Part shown: piece after piece, positions 1 through 13,700 of the stretch
How the letters are laid out: each line of letters starts with the position of its first letter
How positions within the stretch are numbered: the first letter of the stretch is position 1
DNA from: Rapana venosa
Taxonomy: Eukaryota > Mollusca > Gastropoda > Neogastropoda > Muricidae
Assembly: GCA_028751875.1 (NCBI GenBank)
Contig: CM054135.1
Span: 60,073,729 to 60,137,728 of the forward strand
Direction: 5' to 3'
Length of the DNA stretch: 64,000 nucleotides
The notes under the pieces: generated by a model
Told to the model about the DNA's origin: nothing
Seen by the model: the letters and a program-made list of their open reading frames with translations, nothing else
Database searches by the model: none
Position numbers and translations under genes: made by a program

Positions 1-371
1 CTCAACACAACATTTTACAACATAACAACATTTCAGTGTAGGCCTTGGCAATTAGCTGGCATCAATAACTGACACAGCTTTTGGCCTGGGCCAAACAAGT
101 TTAGTTTGTTAAACCCCCAGAACCAAAAGTCCACGGTGGAAGCAATCAGTGTTGGAACTCTGTTTGTCCACCAGCCAGAAGAGGCCCTGCCTTGCTGATA
201 GGTCACTCGAGTGGCACTTGTCTTGCTGATCCAACATACAAAGGTCACTGTTTTCTGATGCTTCCACTGATCATCAATTTATTGTTTTAATCATGGAGTC
301 TTTCCCAGGGCAGTGACTGCCACCTACTGTCCCCCAGTAGCTGTTCCCCATGAATGTTCAGACTTGAAGGT

Positions 372-452
372 CTGAAGACTCACACAAGGAATGGGAGGCG
401 AAGGGGGGGGGGGGGGGGGGGGGTGTGAGGTATGAAGACTCACAAAAGGAAT

Positions 453-487
<35 letters not shown>

Positions 488-585
488 GGGATCGAAGACA
501 CGCACAAGGTATGGTGGGGGTCTGAAGACTCACAAAAGAGATGGAGGGGAGGGAGGGGGGGGGGGGGGGACGGAGGGGACTGTAA
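372..585 (+). repeat. G-rich minisatellite with long poly-G runs
   Basis: Four units of a GAAGACTCACAAAAGGAATG-type core separated by G-runs of up to more than 30. The units start near 372, 434, 493 and 523. Confidence 0.85.
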
Positions 586-815
586 CCAACGTCACCATAA
601 GACTAAGGCAAAGGGAATAAATGAATAAAAGACATTTCCCTGTTGCATAAGGAATCATTGACTTTTGAATTTTTTTTTTATATCGGGTAATGTTTAATGA
701 AGATGAGGATTAGAACATTGATGCTATGGAGGTGTAGCAAGGTTTGAGACTGTGTGGCTGGGCTGTACTATTTGTTTTCTTCCATGAAATATTGTATCTT
801 GCATTGCCGAACACA

Positions 816-874
<59 letters not shown>

Positions 875-1158
875 TCAAATCAAATCAAATCAAATCAGAT
901 CAAATTCTTTTATTTTGAGGATAATGAACAAAGCACTCATCCAGTCCCCGCCCTTATCAGGGATATATCATGAAAATACCCCCCCCCCCCCCAAAAAAAA
1001 AAAAAAGAAAAAAAAAGAAAGAAAGAAGGAAAACCAAACTCAACAACTAAACTATCAAATACAGCAATAGCAACAACCAAATAGACAGATAAATAACAGC
1101 CACAGCCAACAACAAAACCAACAAAAATAAGAGCAAATGAAAAAAAAAAAAAAAACAA

Positions 1159-1200
<42 letters not shown>

Positions 1201-1300
1201 GCAGACAGACAAGGCTGAGGGGATCAGAAGTGGGGTAAACCCTTACTTGTCTGTCTAGACCTGCAGAATGCCTTCTTTCCCATTCCTCTGTGTGTTCTCT

Positions 1301-1600
1301 GGTGCAATCCCTGTTCTGTGGCCTTGACCTCTGGTCCTGGGACGTTGTCAACTTCACCATTTCCACATTCCGATCCTCGTCATCTTCACGTGCAATCCGT
1401 GCCTTGTGGCCTTGACCGTCTGGTAGGGGGGTTGTCAGTTTCGCCCTGTCTGCATTCCTGGTTGTATTCCACGTGCACTCCATGCTCTGTGGCCTTGACC
1501 GTCTGTCAGGGGTTGTCAGTTTCACCATATTCTGCATATCCTCGTCCTTTCCACGTGCAATCCGTGTTCTGTGGCCTTGGCTGTCTGGAGTTTGACAAAA
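1301..1600. repeat. ~85-bp degenerate tandem repeat, four units
   Basis: Units begin near 1301, 1390, 1472 and 1555 with GTGCAATCC-TGTTCTGTGG and CCTTGACC. Spacings are about 89, 82 and 83 bp, so frame is not preserved between units and coding is unlikely despite open frames on both strands. Confidence 0.75.
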
Positions 1601-1801
1601 AGGGGAATCCCCGTCCCACCCTGCTCTGCTCTGCTGCTGTGACTGCTGCCACTGTAGGGAAGAGGGGGATGAATCCCCATTGCAGTGTCCACATACGTAC
1701 CGCTGACTGTTCAGGGCTCACTGCAGATGGCTGTTCAGAGATCATAGTGGTTCCAGCAGTGACTGAGATGGTGGCATCAGTGAATCTACTCCCAGTGGCT
1801 G

Positions 1802-1935
<134 letters not shown>

Positions 1936-2221
1936 AAGAGAACAACAACAACTTCTTTTATTTCGAGGGTAATGAATAAACACCCATGTGCTTTTATTTA
2001 CATCCAGTCCCCACCCTTAGGGATACATCATTATAATAAAATAAGCCCAATACCCATACACTCACACAGTAACACAAACAACCCCCCCCAAAACAAAAAC
2101 AAACCCCTACAAACACTCCCCCCCCCCCCAACCCAAACAAAAAAACACCCAAAACAACAAATAAACCAAAAGCAAAACAAAAACAATGGAAATGGAAACA
2201 AATACCCCCCCTCCCCTCCCT

Positions 2222-2290
<69 letters not shown>

Positions 2291-2390
2291 ATGGAATAAG
2301 CACTTATGTACTTCTTTTTACACACAGTCCCTGTGTATATGCACTTTTGTAAATTTTGTCATCCATCCACCCATCTATCACAGCACAGAC

Positions 2391-2393
<3 letters not shown>

Positions 2394-2488
<95 letters not shown>
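2394..2488. repeat. (GA)n microsatellite, ~95 bp
   Basis: Nearly uninterrupted GA dinucleotides, one of the longest pure tracts in the window. Confidence 0.95.
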
Positions 2489-2489
<1 letters not shown>

Positions 2490-2718
2490 AGAAAAAAAAG
2501 GGAAAAAAAAGAAAGAGAGAGCGCTGCAGTTTGAATAACAACACTCTGAAATCCATAAAGATAAAGTTGATACTACTTGTCCCAGTCTTCCCCTTACACC
2601 CACACACTGAAGGTCAGGCCAGAACCTTTACAAACTCCCTGTCTTTCGTGAGATTCAAGGGGCAATAATAAGGTGGTGGTTAGTTCATAGTGCAGTCCCT
2701 AGATCATATGGCTCTGCT

Positions 2719-3012
2719 GGGTAAAAGGTTAAGGTGTCCCATAACCTATGTGGTCATAGGGGAGCGAGGCATCAGAGACCTCACTTCTCTAGGGGCCAGC
2801 ATATTGAGGGCGGCGCCCATTTCCCCTCCCTCGCTGCTTTACCTTCCCTGACCCAAAGAGGACAGGTACCCACCTACAGCTGGGTAAACTGGGGAACTGT
2901 ACTGAAGCCAAGGTGCGCAAACGGTCACCCATCCATCCGGTAACCACGCTCGACGCAGCTTAACCTTAGCTGGGGGAAAGTGAGTGCTCTGACCACTGAA
3001 TTATCCCGTCCC
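2719..3012 (-). mobile_element. SINE family C (tRNA head joined to 5S-like segment)
   Basis: Full-length copy on the minus strand. In its own orientation it starts GGGACGGGATAATTCAGTGG, then a TTAAGC..GTCGAGCGTGGTTACC segment similar to the 5S rRNA promoter, then a body with GGCGCCGCCCTCAATATGC and CTCACTTC-type motifs and a tail ending in a short CTTAACC stretch. Confidence 0.85.
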
Positions 3013-3378
3013 AGCTTTGCTGGGACTATGATAAAAATCAAAGCAAACCAACCAAACCAACAGGATGTAAGCCTATAACTCCCTTCGAAATGTTCACTCT
3101 GCTTTTAGAACTACGGCACCAAGGTCAGGGCAGCAGGTGCCTTTGTCAGCGTTGACTGTTGCCCCATAATGCCCAGTGAACCATAATGTGCAGTGAACCG
3201 TGATCCCTGGCTAGTACTACGGTGACATAGTCGGCCAGTGCCTTGTGTGTAGCTGCCAGCACAATACTTATTATACTTGCTCAGGCGAGTAGTCCTAATA
3301 ACTATTCTTCATGCATGTCTGGCTGGTCAAGTCAATAGATTTAACAGCTCTGGAGGAATCACTGAGAAATGGGAAGAA

Positions 3379-3556
3379 AGTGTGTGTGTGTGTGTGTGTG
3401 CGTGTGTGCATTTGTGTGTGTATGCATGTGTACATGCTAAAAAATGGGAAGTGTGTGTAAGCATGTGCATGCATACATGTGTGTGTGTGTGCATGCATGT
3501 GTGTGTGCGTGCATGTGTGTGTGTGCGGGTGTTTGTGCATGTGTGTGTGTGTGAGC
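3379..3556. repeat. (GT)n/(GCATGT)n-rich tract
   Basis: Interrupted TG dinucleotides with GCATG interspersions. Similar tracts occur at 5,190-5,390 (ending in GA), 5,633-5,690, 7,709-7,766 and 20,706-20,760. Confidence 0.9.
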
Positions 3557-4194
3557 AGAGGTAGAAAAAAAAATAGAGCAGGTGGCTCCACTCAAAATGA
3601 AAAAATGTGTGGAAAAACATCCAGGAAGTAGTTAATGCTTATCACCTACTTCCATTCTACTTATCACACACTCTATTTTTTTTACAGCCCAGCTTTATGA
3701 CCCAGCCTACAATGCACAGAGTGGCTCTGCAAGATTGTGCTTTCTCTCGCAATGATTTATCACTATAATCAAGGTTGACATCCTCCACAGAGAGCTGAAC
3801 ATCTTCAGACAAAAGCCCCCTTCTATAAACTGTTTGAGCATGTTCATTTTAGAGAAAGGTTAAAGGGGTAAAACAATTTTTTTTTTAAAGGCGATCTCAG
3901 CATATTCATGATATGGCAAGTAAATGAGGTATAGTCACAGCATAATCTTTATTGCCAGAAGTGGAGGGTTAGCTGGGACATAAATCATACCAACAAAAAC
4001 TGGCTGAACATTAATGGGAAATTGGATCAACGCTGAAAAAAAAAGGAACAGAGATAGGTAGACTAACTCACTATGACTGATTTTTTTCTACTTTAGGTAG
4101 TACAACTTCACTGTTAAAAGGCTGGGAAAAAAGAAAACCCCAAACTATCCCCCTCCCCTCTCTCTGAGTATGCTGTTTCCAGTTGTTGTTGTGC

Positions 4195-4400
4195 GTTCCC
4201 CAGCTTTACACCCTGGGGGTCACCCAGAACATGCACTCTGACTCACTCAACCCACCTGGGAATCACTGTGAGATAGGAAGTACACCGGGTGAGAAGTTTG
4301 CGTGTATGACTCTTTTCAAGTACCTCGCCACATAGGCAGCCATACTCCGACTTCAGAGGATTTTTTCTACCATAAAGGAGAGTGAAGGTTGTTATGTTAA
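4195..4400 (-). mobile_element. SINE core fragment (minus), shared with 12.97-13.06 kb
   Basis: The reverse complement contains CTGAAGTCGGAGTATGGCTG and CCTATGTGGCGAGG, a core like that of family D, followed by CTCACAGTGATTCCCAGGTG and GGTGACCCCCAGGGTG. The latter blocks recur in plus orientation at 12,970-13,060. Confidence 0.6.
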
Positions 4401-4741
4401 GAGCTTGTCATGGCTGAAGGCAATCTCAACACAACATTTTAAACATAACATTTTAATGTAGGCCTTGGCAATTAGCTGACATCAATAACCTGACACAGCT
4501 TTTGGCCTGGGCCAGTGCTGTTTCCAGTAACATGATTTAAAATAAACTTGTAAAAGTGTTGTGTTTTTGCAACATCTAAAATCTGATTATTTAGCTTTCA
4601 GACATAAAAATCATGTAGGCTTTGCTATTTTGCATTAAAGATGAGACCTGTGTTGTTAACATTTGTTGGACATAAGTGAGTCCATGACTGACAGAAGAAA
4701 ATGAAACATGAAAACAATGTCAGCTAAATGTAGCTTTTTTC

Positions 4742-4800
4742 CCCTTCAACTTTCAACTAGTGACAGATAGGCCCTTCAACTTTCACCTAGTGACAGATAG
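4742..4800 (+). repeat. 30-bp tandem duplication
   Basis: CCCTTCAACTTTCAACTAGT and GACAGATAG repeated once with a single A-to-C change. Confidence 0.9.
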
Positions 4801-5306
4801 TGCATATTCTAAAAAATAGGTTTGGTTGCAAGCACTATGAACTGGTAAAACTGTTCACAGCCCAAGCACAGCCCATATTCAACATAGCTTGCAGATGATC
4901 ACACTTGAACATTTAGGTGCTTTGAAGGAAATATTATTTCAAGCCTGTTTTACTGGAAGTGTTTTGAAATATGTTTTCTTTTCTTTTCAATTTGATAGTA
5001 CATCTTTGATCTTTGTCAGATTGGTGAATTACATAAAATCAAGAGGTCATGAGGAGACAAGATATTCACACAACATATATAGATTAATTAATAACTGCAG
5101 TATACCCCTTTAGTAGACTAAGGTAATAATTTAACTTTTTTATTTATTTTTTTTAGCAATGCAGACCTCTTGATTTTATGTCATGTTGATAGTGTGTGTG
5201 TGTGCGCGCGCGTGTGTGTCTGGGTAAGTGTGTGCACACGTGACTATGCATGTGTGTGTGTATGTATGTGGTAGCATGGGTGCATGTGTGTGCTTGTGTG
5301 CATGCC

Positions 5307-5367
<61 letters not shown>

Positions 5368-6682
5368 GACAGAGAGAGACAGAGAGAGAAGTAGGCAAAA
5401 GCACAATAAAAATATATCCATGCTGCCATTCCATATATGATCATCTACTCCAGCATATGCACATATAACTCTGTACATATATACACATATTTAAAAAAGC
5501 CCAACATGTTCAATACAAAGAAGTGCATTTTTTCAATACAGGTATATAATATTTTCATAACACTGCAAAACCAGTACAAAGCATACCTTAGTACTTCTCT
5601 GTATTATAAATAACTGTAAAAGATCATGTGCATGTGTGTGTGTGTGTGTGTGTGTATGTGTGTGTGTGCATGTGTGTATGTGCATGCTTGTGTAAAATTG
5701 CTAGCGGGCATATCTGTATAGTCATCACACACACACACACACACACATGTACACACAAACACAAACTTTGGTCCCAAGCTCCTGAAATCAACCTGTAGTA
5801 TTTAATTAACTTTTTGTAGATACTATCTATTGAATCCAGAAAATCAATACTCGTATGCTGGCAGACGTGTATCATACATTAATAACTGTTAACTTCCATC
5901 GCTTAATTTCACCATAATAATGGCAGTCTACTTTTGTAACTGAAAGTTTAGGTGAAAGTGTACAATTTATTGGCACTACCATCATACCATATTTCTTACC
6001 CCACAAATCAGCTTTATATAACAAAGTCTGTTTCTACCAAAGATATCCACCAAGGATGAAGGGCCTCCATTGAATGGGAACCTCACAAAACCATATAACT
6101 GACAGCTGCCTGTGACCTGTTGGTGACAGTATTGCCAAAGAGCAAGTCTAGGCATTGCTGTGTTGTGTAGTAAAACTGGAATTTGTGGCAAGGAGTACAG
6201 CCGTGCACTGGGCATGGATTATGATGTAGAAACAACGAAACAGCTAACTGTTCATCTGGTTCTTTCTGATAACAGTTATTTGCAACTGTCACCGTACTCA
6301 ACCCTAAACTTACCTAGTATGGATGCTAGGCAATTATTTACAATCCAAATAATAAAATGCACTGAAAATGACAGAGGGAACAATCTGAGTGTTGTGACGT
6401 TATCTGTGGATCAGATGGGTCACACATCACGCTGCACTGTTTTTCTTCATTTTTTGGTCAGTCTGTTCAATAAGAAGTGATTTAGACAATTATGCACATG
6501 ATTATAGTTTAAAACAAACAAACAACACCAAAAGGCTACATCACAGATGCCTAATGTCAGAAAAAAAAAAGGATTCTGAAGTACTGAATCCCTACATCAT
6601 TTTCACCATCAACAACATTCAAAATCATCAAAATTAAGAATATTTTGCACCATGAAACTTTCTCAACCACTATTCACCTATG

Positions 6683-6688
6683 TTTAAT
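6683..6688 (-). terminator. Candidate poly(A) signal for PrimPol
   Basis: TTTAAT on the plus strand reads ATTAAA on the minus strand, about 170 nt past the PrimPol stop. This is the common variant hexamer. A canonical AATAAA (plus TTTATT) lies further down near 5,967. The choice between them cannot be made from sequence alone. Confidence 0.35.
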
Positions 6689-6854
6689 TATAACTATAAC
6701 AACCCAACTATACACAGTATACACCTGTAACTTGGATGGGCTCCGTCAGGTTTCACCTGCCCATGACACATTGCCTGAAAAATTCAGTGTAGCACCAAAA
6801 TGACTCATCAAGAAGTTAAGGGAGAAGTGGAGTCCACATCAACACAATCTGGTT

Positions 6855-7724
6855 TCAGCTGGTGGCCGCAGTGGATGTCCAACCTTGTTCTGCATGCTGA
6901 AGAGCCAGAAGACAGATTTCATCATCTTCATCCATGCTGTTCTCAGGATTTTCGAAGTCATCAGCAAAGTAGCTTGCTGGCAGAATTCCATCTGGCAGTT
7001 TGAATTCTGGGGGCGAAAGAAAGAAAAATTGACAGATTGTAAAAGTGGCTTCATGTGCACCCTGTCAAACGTTAATAAATGTTTTATTTTGTTTGGTTGC
7101 TTGGTTTTTCCCACAGTAAATCCATTCTATATATTGGGTAGTAGCACAGCTTCACATGTATACCTTCTGAAATTAGAAAATGTTTGCTCTTTTCTCTCAC
7201 TCTTCTTTTACTTTTTGCATAAATGAATGATTTATGTTACTCTTCTTTTGGGAACATTATTCATCACTGAGATTATATCACCTGCTGTTGATTAGTTACA
7301 GTAATGTACAGCTGACTGGTAAATTATAGCTTCAATCACCATTATAACACAATTGTCATGGGCTTCTAGGCCAGGAACCTTGTTAAAGACATTACTGCAA
7401 TTAGTATGAGACTTGATAAACAATATTTCATATGCGTGATTAACAAAGAAGCTTTCAAACTCAAACTAAGTGATTCTGTTACCATGGAAAGTCTGGTCAG
7501 AGGTTTTAAAACTCTTTTTGGGTATGTCACTCCAAGGTTGATTATAGCTGTGTATGGTAGAGTGGAAATGAATGATATAAGAACAAAAGCAAATGGGAAG
7601 ATGAAGCAGAAACACAAAATATATGAAAATAAATACCCCTCAACAAAAAATAAGCAAACCCCCGAACACCAAATAATAGCGACAACAAACAAATAAAAAC
7701 AGGCAAAAGAGTGTGTGTGTGTGT

Positions 7725-7768
<44 letters not shown>

Positions 7769-10700
7769 ACCTTCAGATTTGAAGTTGACAGCCTGACAGT
7801 CTGGGTCATAGCACTTCTGATACCACACTCCTTTCTGCAGGTCTGCCACCAACCTGAGGATAAAACATGAATTGAAAAAAACCAACCCTAAAATCTTTAA
7901 ACATGCACGCACACACACACACTCACCTAGACAGAGGTTCCAAAGACTGACAGTGATCCTTTACTCTGCCTATCAACCTAGTAATCACCTGTCTATGTAT
8001 ACACTGAAGTGCGAGTGTCCTTGAATAGAAGTATCCCCGAGGTTGGAAGGTGGCTACCTTAATGGTGGGTAAAAATGGTTGCACACATAAATCTCGCCAT
8101 TGGTGAGCCTTGGAGCTCTAGCCAAAGAACACACACCCAAAACATAAAACTGTCTGAAATTTATTACGCCGAGTATGAATAAATCTAATCTCAAAGAGAT
8201 GCCCAGCAAACAATGACGGAAAACTGAGCCACTGAAAAGGTTCATAAAGAAACTCACTTGATATTGTTGCTGCGATGCTGGCGCTGCACATTGTGACAGA
8301 AGCGATAGCCGATGATGTCATAGCTGAGGATTTCGGCAGAGGGGAGGTACAGCCAGCGACGGACTGCTCCTCCATGATCCGACACCAGGCTGCTGATGAA
8401 GTCATCCACCTCAGGATACGGGGACTTCCCATACCCGTCTATGTGATCTGCAGGAGACAGAGGTGAAGACTGAACAAACATTAGTTCTTCTTCTTTGTCG
8501 AATGCTCAGACAGCAACTATTGTTGTCTGTTATATGAGCGAAAATGCGTCGCGCTCCCCTTAAGCGCCTGACAAGTCAGGCCCAGCGCACCTGACTTCGG
8601 CACAAGAGAGAATAGTTACCTTTTAAGTTCTTTCTGGAAAAAAGGCAGGAGAATGGACCAAGAAGGCAGAAAACAGACAAGAAGGAGGTGACAGGAAGCA
8701 AAGGAACAAGGCAGAAACAAAGAGAGTGATAGAAAAGATGAAATTTCTAGCACAGAATTTCCAGAATGTGGGGATGCTATTTATACTGATAGGCCCCTGG
8801 CATCCCCACAGGAGAAACATTAGTTGTTATGTGGCAGTTTCTTTTTATATATCAACAAAAATAATAATAAATGGAATTTATATAGCTCACTCTATCTTGC
8901 CAACAACAACAAAAAAAGATATAGATATTGAACAAGCTGAGTAGATTGTTCAGTGTTGTGTGCATTCTTATTTTAATACAGGAGTAAAAAGTACCCCTAT
9001 GTAAGTGTTAGTTATTGGTTTTTCTTGGTTTTTGTTTTCGTCTGGGTTTTCTTTATATGATTTTTCAACAGCTTGAAAATGTGGATCAGAAGTGGTAGCG
9101 TAATGTTGAAACGGTTATCTTCAAAATGAAATGTAGATTACAAGGTGCATGGCTTACATCCCTCCCCCACCCAACCCCTCACATTCCTCCCTATGGCTGG
9201 ACTTGGAACAAAAACAACATCCAAAGGCATGCATGGCAACAAAATTAATGTTTTACATTACACAGTTTGTTAAGTAACTAAACAGCACAATCCGTTGTTG
9301 GGGGAAAAGTTATCAATATCACAGCATAATGCTGACCATTTTAACTTAAAATTTTTTTAAAAAATTGAATGGTGATATGCGTATATACATATCACATGGT
9401 CAAAGTCTTTCAAACTAACACAGTGAGACAACATCAAATGTAGTATACATGCGTGTCTCCTTGGATGAAGACTGCTTTTAATTTTTGAATTCAGAGAACA
9501 GAATGTCAGGTAAACTCTGATTCAAGACTTACTTTACATGCACACCCACCCTCTCGTACAAAAGGGCAAATTTCAGGACCTACCTGCAAGTGACACAGCT
9601 GCCCTGCTCTTCCCACCTTGCCTGTGTGGATGGTGTGTTTCTCTTGCTCTTTCGCCAAAGTTAACAGTCTCTCATTGCCCCTGTAACAAACAGCACCAGA
9701 CAAGCTCTTCAGTATTGTCCAGTTAATATGGTTTCCTTTGGGGTGGAAAAATGAAAACAGCTAATAGAACAGTGCAACTCATCCTTAAAATCTAACAGTT
9801 TTGAAACATTTCTGTTATTTGCTATCAGTTCTGTCCTCAATTTTCTTCACAGACAACTTAATCAAACATTGACTCTCATAGGAACTAATGTTCTGTTTAG
9901 TAATTCTGTTGAAGTGCTAAACTGACTTGTTACACACGTTCTTCAGAACTGTTGCAGTGGATACATCAAAATGAATGCTGGTTCATATTTATACAAAATT
10001 TCATGATGATCTTGCAGATAGGACTCAGATTTTGCACTGATCAGGCATGCCAAGTTTTATTGGTTGAGCTTAATGAAGTGGCAGTGTTGGTATAAATTTG
10101 TTGCTTTTATGATAAATTGTTTTGGCTTTAAAGCCCCTTGGGTGGGACCTTCAATAAAATCGTGATAATTTTTTAAAATCCTTTTCTGAAAAAAAAAGCT
10201 GGATATCTACTGAATTTAGTGAATTGTAAGATGTACTCAGAAACAACACTCTTTTATCAATAATTGTTTAAAAAGCTGCATGCCTGTTGAAACTAAAAGA
10301 TCATAAACTTTGCTCAGAAACATACAAAACTGACAAACATAATTGCAGTTGCAGTTGATGGTTTTGATGTAATCACTTAATTCCATTGACTGAGAAAGAG
10401 ACAGCTGACAAATGGTACGATAACCACATGTATCTGCAGACAAAGATTTTTTTTCTGTTACTAGAATGGTTTTCTTTTTCCCAAATTCATTTTAAATCTG
10501 AGCACATGGAAATGGATTGCTATTGACATGTATATATATCCTGTTCCTCTTGAGAGAGCTTTTCTTTTCCAATTTAACTGGAGTTTATATTTCACTGTTA
10601 TATTGGCATGATCAGTTTGGTTTGTGGCATGGCTACAATAATTCAGTATAATACAAACAAGACTGACCAGCTCACATTAAAAAAAATCAATCTAACATCT

Positions 10701-13700
10701 GTGATATTCACAGAAGTCCAAGTATCATTCATGGATTATGGTATAACAATTTGTTAGAAATGATGAAACTTGTGGCAGTTCTACACTTTAATACACAACC
10801 TATTTTCTTATAAAGAGTGTAACAGGGAAAATGCTGCATACTTAGTTGCCTACATGTAAGCACACCTGGTGTTTGTGATGAGAGAAGCCAGGAAGATTTC
10901 TCTATCTGTGTGGGTGTCACTGGTGCTGTTTTTCACAGGGTAGGTGTTGTTGTCTGCCACAGTGAAGGCAGTGGTCTTCCCCAGCTTACAAGATTTGTAC
11001 AGTCGGAAGTTCCTGTTCTTGGTATAGACACCTGTAGACAGGATAATGTTCTGATGTCAGAAAGCAAGGAGAGATGTTCTGTCAAGTCATCAGATGCAAA
11101 CTTTAGTAACATTTGATTAGCTTTTTTACACCAATAATGAAAGAATTCATTATTCTGATATAATAAGAATTGAAATTACCATTACAATGACGTGTATGTA
11201 CAGAAAACCTTCTTCGTTTCTGTCGAATGCTCAAACAGCAGCTATTGTCGTCTGTCATATGAGTGACAATGCATTGCCCTGCTGTCAAGCGCCTGATAAT
11301 TCTGGCCCTGTGAACGTTATTCTAATTTCCCAATAGAACATCCACTTTAGAAAATAAAATGAAGCTTAACGTGGTAAAAATTTATTGCTCACCTAAATCA
11401 GCGAAGCAGGTAATCTTGCCGTCTTTGTCTTTAACAAATAATGCTCTCAATTCCTCTGCCTCAAACTGCTGGAAAACCTTGCCACTTAGGTCAGACATCT
11501 TCTCTTTGCTGAACTGTGGGTCACTTGCGGAAACTTGCTCTTCCTTTCCTTCAGCACCAGACACATTCACTGATGCTCATCACTTTGGGGTTCCAGAGTG
11601 CAGACAGGTTTCCTTCTGGCTGACGTTTTCTCTCTATCACATTCACAAGTATTGCTTTCTTTATGCTGTGAACATTTTCTGTACATTTTGTCCGAAGCCT
11701 TTTCTTTACACAGACATCGAACATCCCTCTGATGATGTCTATCTTTTGGAGAGTTCTCTCCACTTTCAGTCTTGTTGCACAGTGAAAGGTCTTTTGGTGA
11801 AGATGAACATAACACAAAACACTCAGTGTCTCCACTTGTACAACAATCAAAGTCTGTGGCACTATCTGCTGTTCTGCAGCAATGGGGAGAAGATAAGCTT
11901 TCAGAACTTGCTGTTTTGGTGCCATGTGATGCAGAACTTTTCACTTTTTTGTCCACCTTCACATTCTGAATGATTTCAGCAGCATCTCTGCAATCAATCC
12001 ATTGTTTACTAGCACAACCACCATTGTTTACAGTATCTGATGGTGACAGCAAGACAAATGTTGAAGTATTCTCAGACTCTTCTTGTTTGTGTGCTTCATT
12101 CTGTAGTGACCCAGCCTCTTCCAGGCACTTGTTCTTCTTTGTATATTCCATCTCTGCAGCAAGGTGGTCTTCCAGCAAGCCAAAAATGGTATGAACGAAA
12201 TCACCTGGGAAAAAAAAGGTTAAAAAAACCCCTTTTGAGTCTGAAGGACAAACACAGATGGAAACAATGATCTGAAAATGAAACCCGGATAAAGAATCTA
12301 TCTATTACAACACAAATCAGGGTAAAACTAATGAAAGTAATCAGCAATATTTTTGAAAGGCATACTACATCAGTATTATATCTGAAAGATAATAGATCAT
12401 ATTCAGACGGAAAAAAATTACCACAGCATGTGAATCACAAGACACTACAGGACTAAAAGATACCTGAAATACTTCCACAGCTTTGTTTTGTTTTCATCAA
12501 GGGCAAGATCACTACATTTTTTTATATATTATTTTACAATAAAAGCGACTATTATGAGTGTTTAACAAAACATATCGGTCCTTTCTGCTCACATCAGAAG
12601 AATGATCCCATCAGAGTCATGAATGCAGCTATGTATAATGCATTCATATTCTTTCCATTGAAATAAACAGTTCTCTGAAGTTTGAGAATGGCTGCCTACA
12701 TGGTGAACAGAGTTGTTCGTACAAACTTTTTATTTTATTTATTTTATTCTTTTATATCGAGGATAATGGAATGAGCACTTATGTGCTTTTTTTACATGCA
12801 GTCCCCGTGTGTATGCGGTTTTGTAAATTATCATCTGTTCCCACCGGCACACAATGGCCTACTCTTACGAAAAGCGGAACAGGATTTTAACGTGTGTGCA
12901 AGATGTTCTGGGTGTGTTCGCACACGGGGCCTCGGTTTATAGTCTCATCTGAAGGGCTTCTCACCTAGTGTGCAGATGTGGTCTCACAGTGATTCCCAGG
13001 TGGGACAGGTTGGATACAGTGCATTTTCTAGGTGACCCCAGGGTGTTCAGCTAGGGAAGGTGCAACACTTTCTAATCACCAACAACATTTCTGTGATCTG
13101 ATCAAGACTGTAAGTGAATATTCTTCATTAACATACAACATCATCATCTTTTTTCTTTTCTTTTTCTTTTACATCTCAGTTCTTTTCTGACATCCTCCAC
13201 TTTTGTGTCACAATCAAACCTCTGTGTTAAACAAGGAGACTCACCTGCAGTCACATTATCTTTAAACACGCTTCCTTCTAGTTGGAACATCAAATGTCTG
13301 CTGAATTTGGTTTCAGTGCTGAAACAGATGCATAAGTACTTCAGGACGCTTGCATGTGCACACACACACGTGCACATACATACAAGTATGTTCTTTCGAG
13401 CCAGAAGGCCCATAGAGCCGGAGCTTATCCCGGTTTCTGTAGCGTTAAGTGAACTGATGGTTTTTCACCACCCCTGTGACAGGACGCTAGTCTGTCGCCA
13501 GATACTTCCCAGCAGAGCTGGTACCCACTTGTACACCTGGGTGGAGTGAGGAAAATAGGAGTAAAGTGTCTTTCCCAAGGACACAACACCGAGCCGAGCG
13601 GGGATCGAACCCGCGACCTCTGGATCACGAGTTGACCGCCTAAACCACTCGACCACGGTGCCTCCACATACATACAAACACACACACAAAACATACAAAA

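Noticed and set aside
8768..8830. Helitron 3' end (terminal hairpin plus CTRR)
   Set aside because: The hairpin is present, but no CTRR follows at the expected distance in the copies seen and no 5' TC end is evident.
11551..11925. Alternative minus-strand frame over the PrimPol long exon
   Set aside because: Shadow frame overlapping the PrimPol exon; no family similarity and no compatible splice phases.
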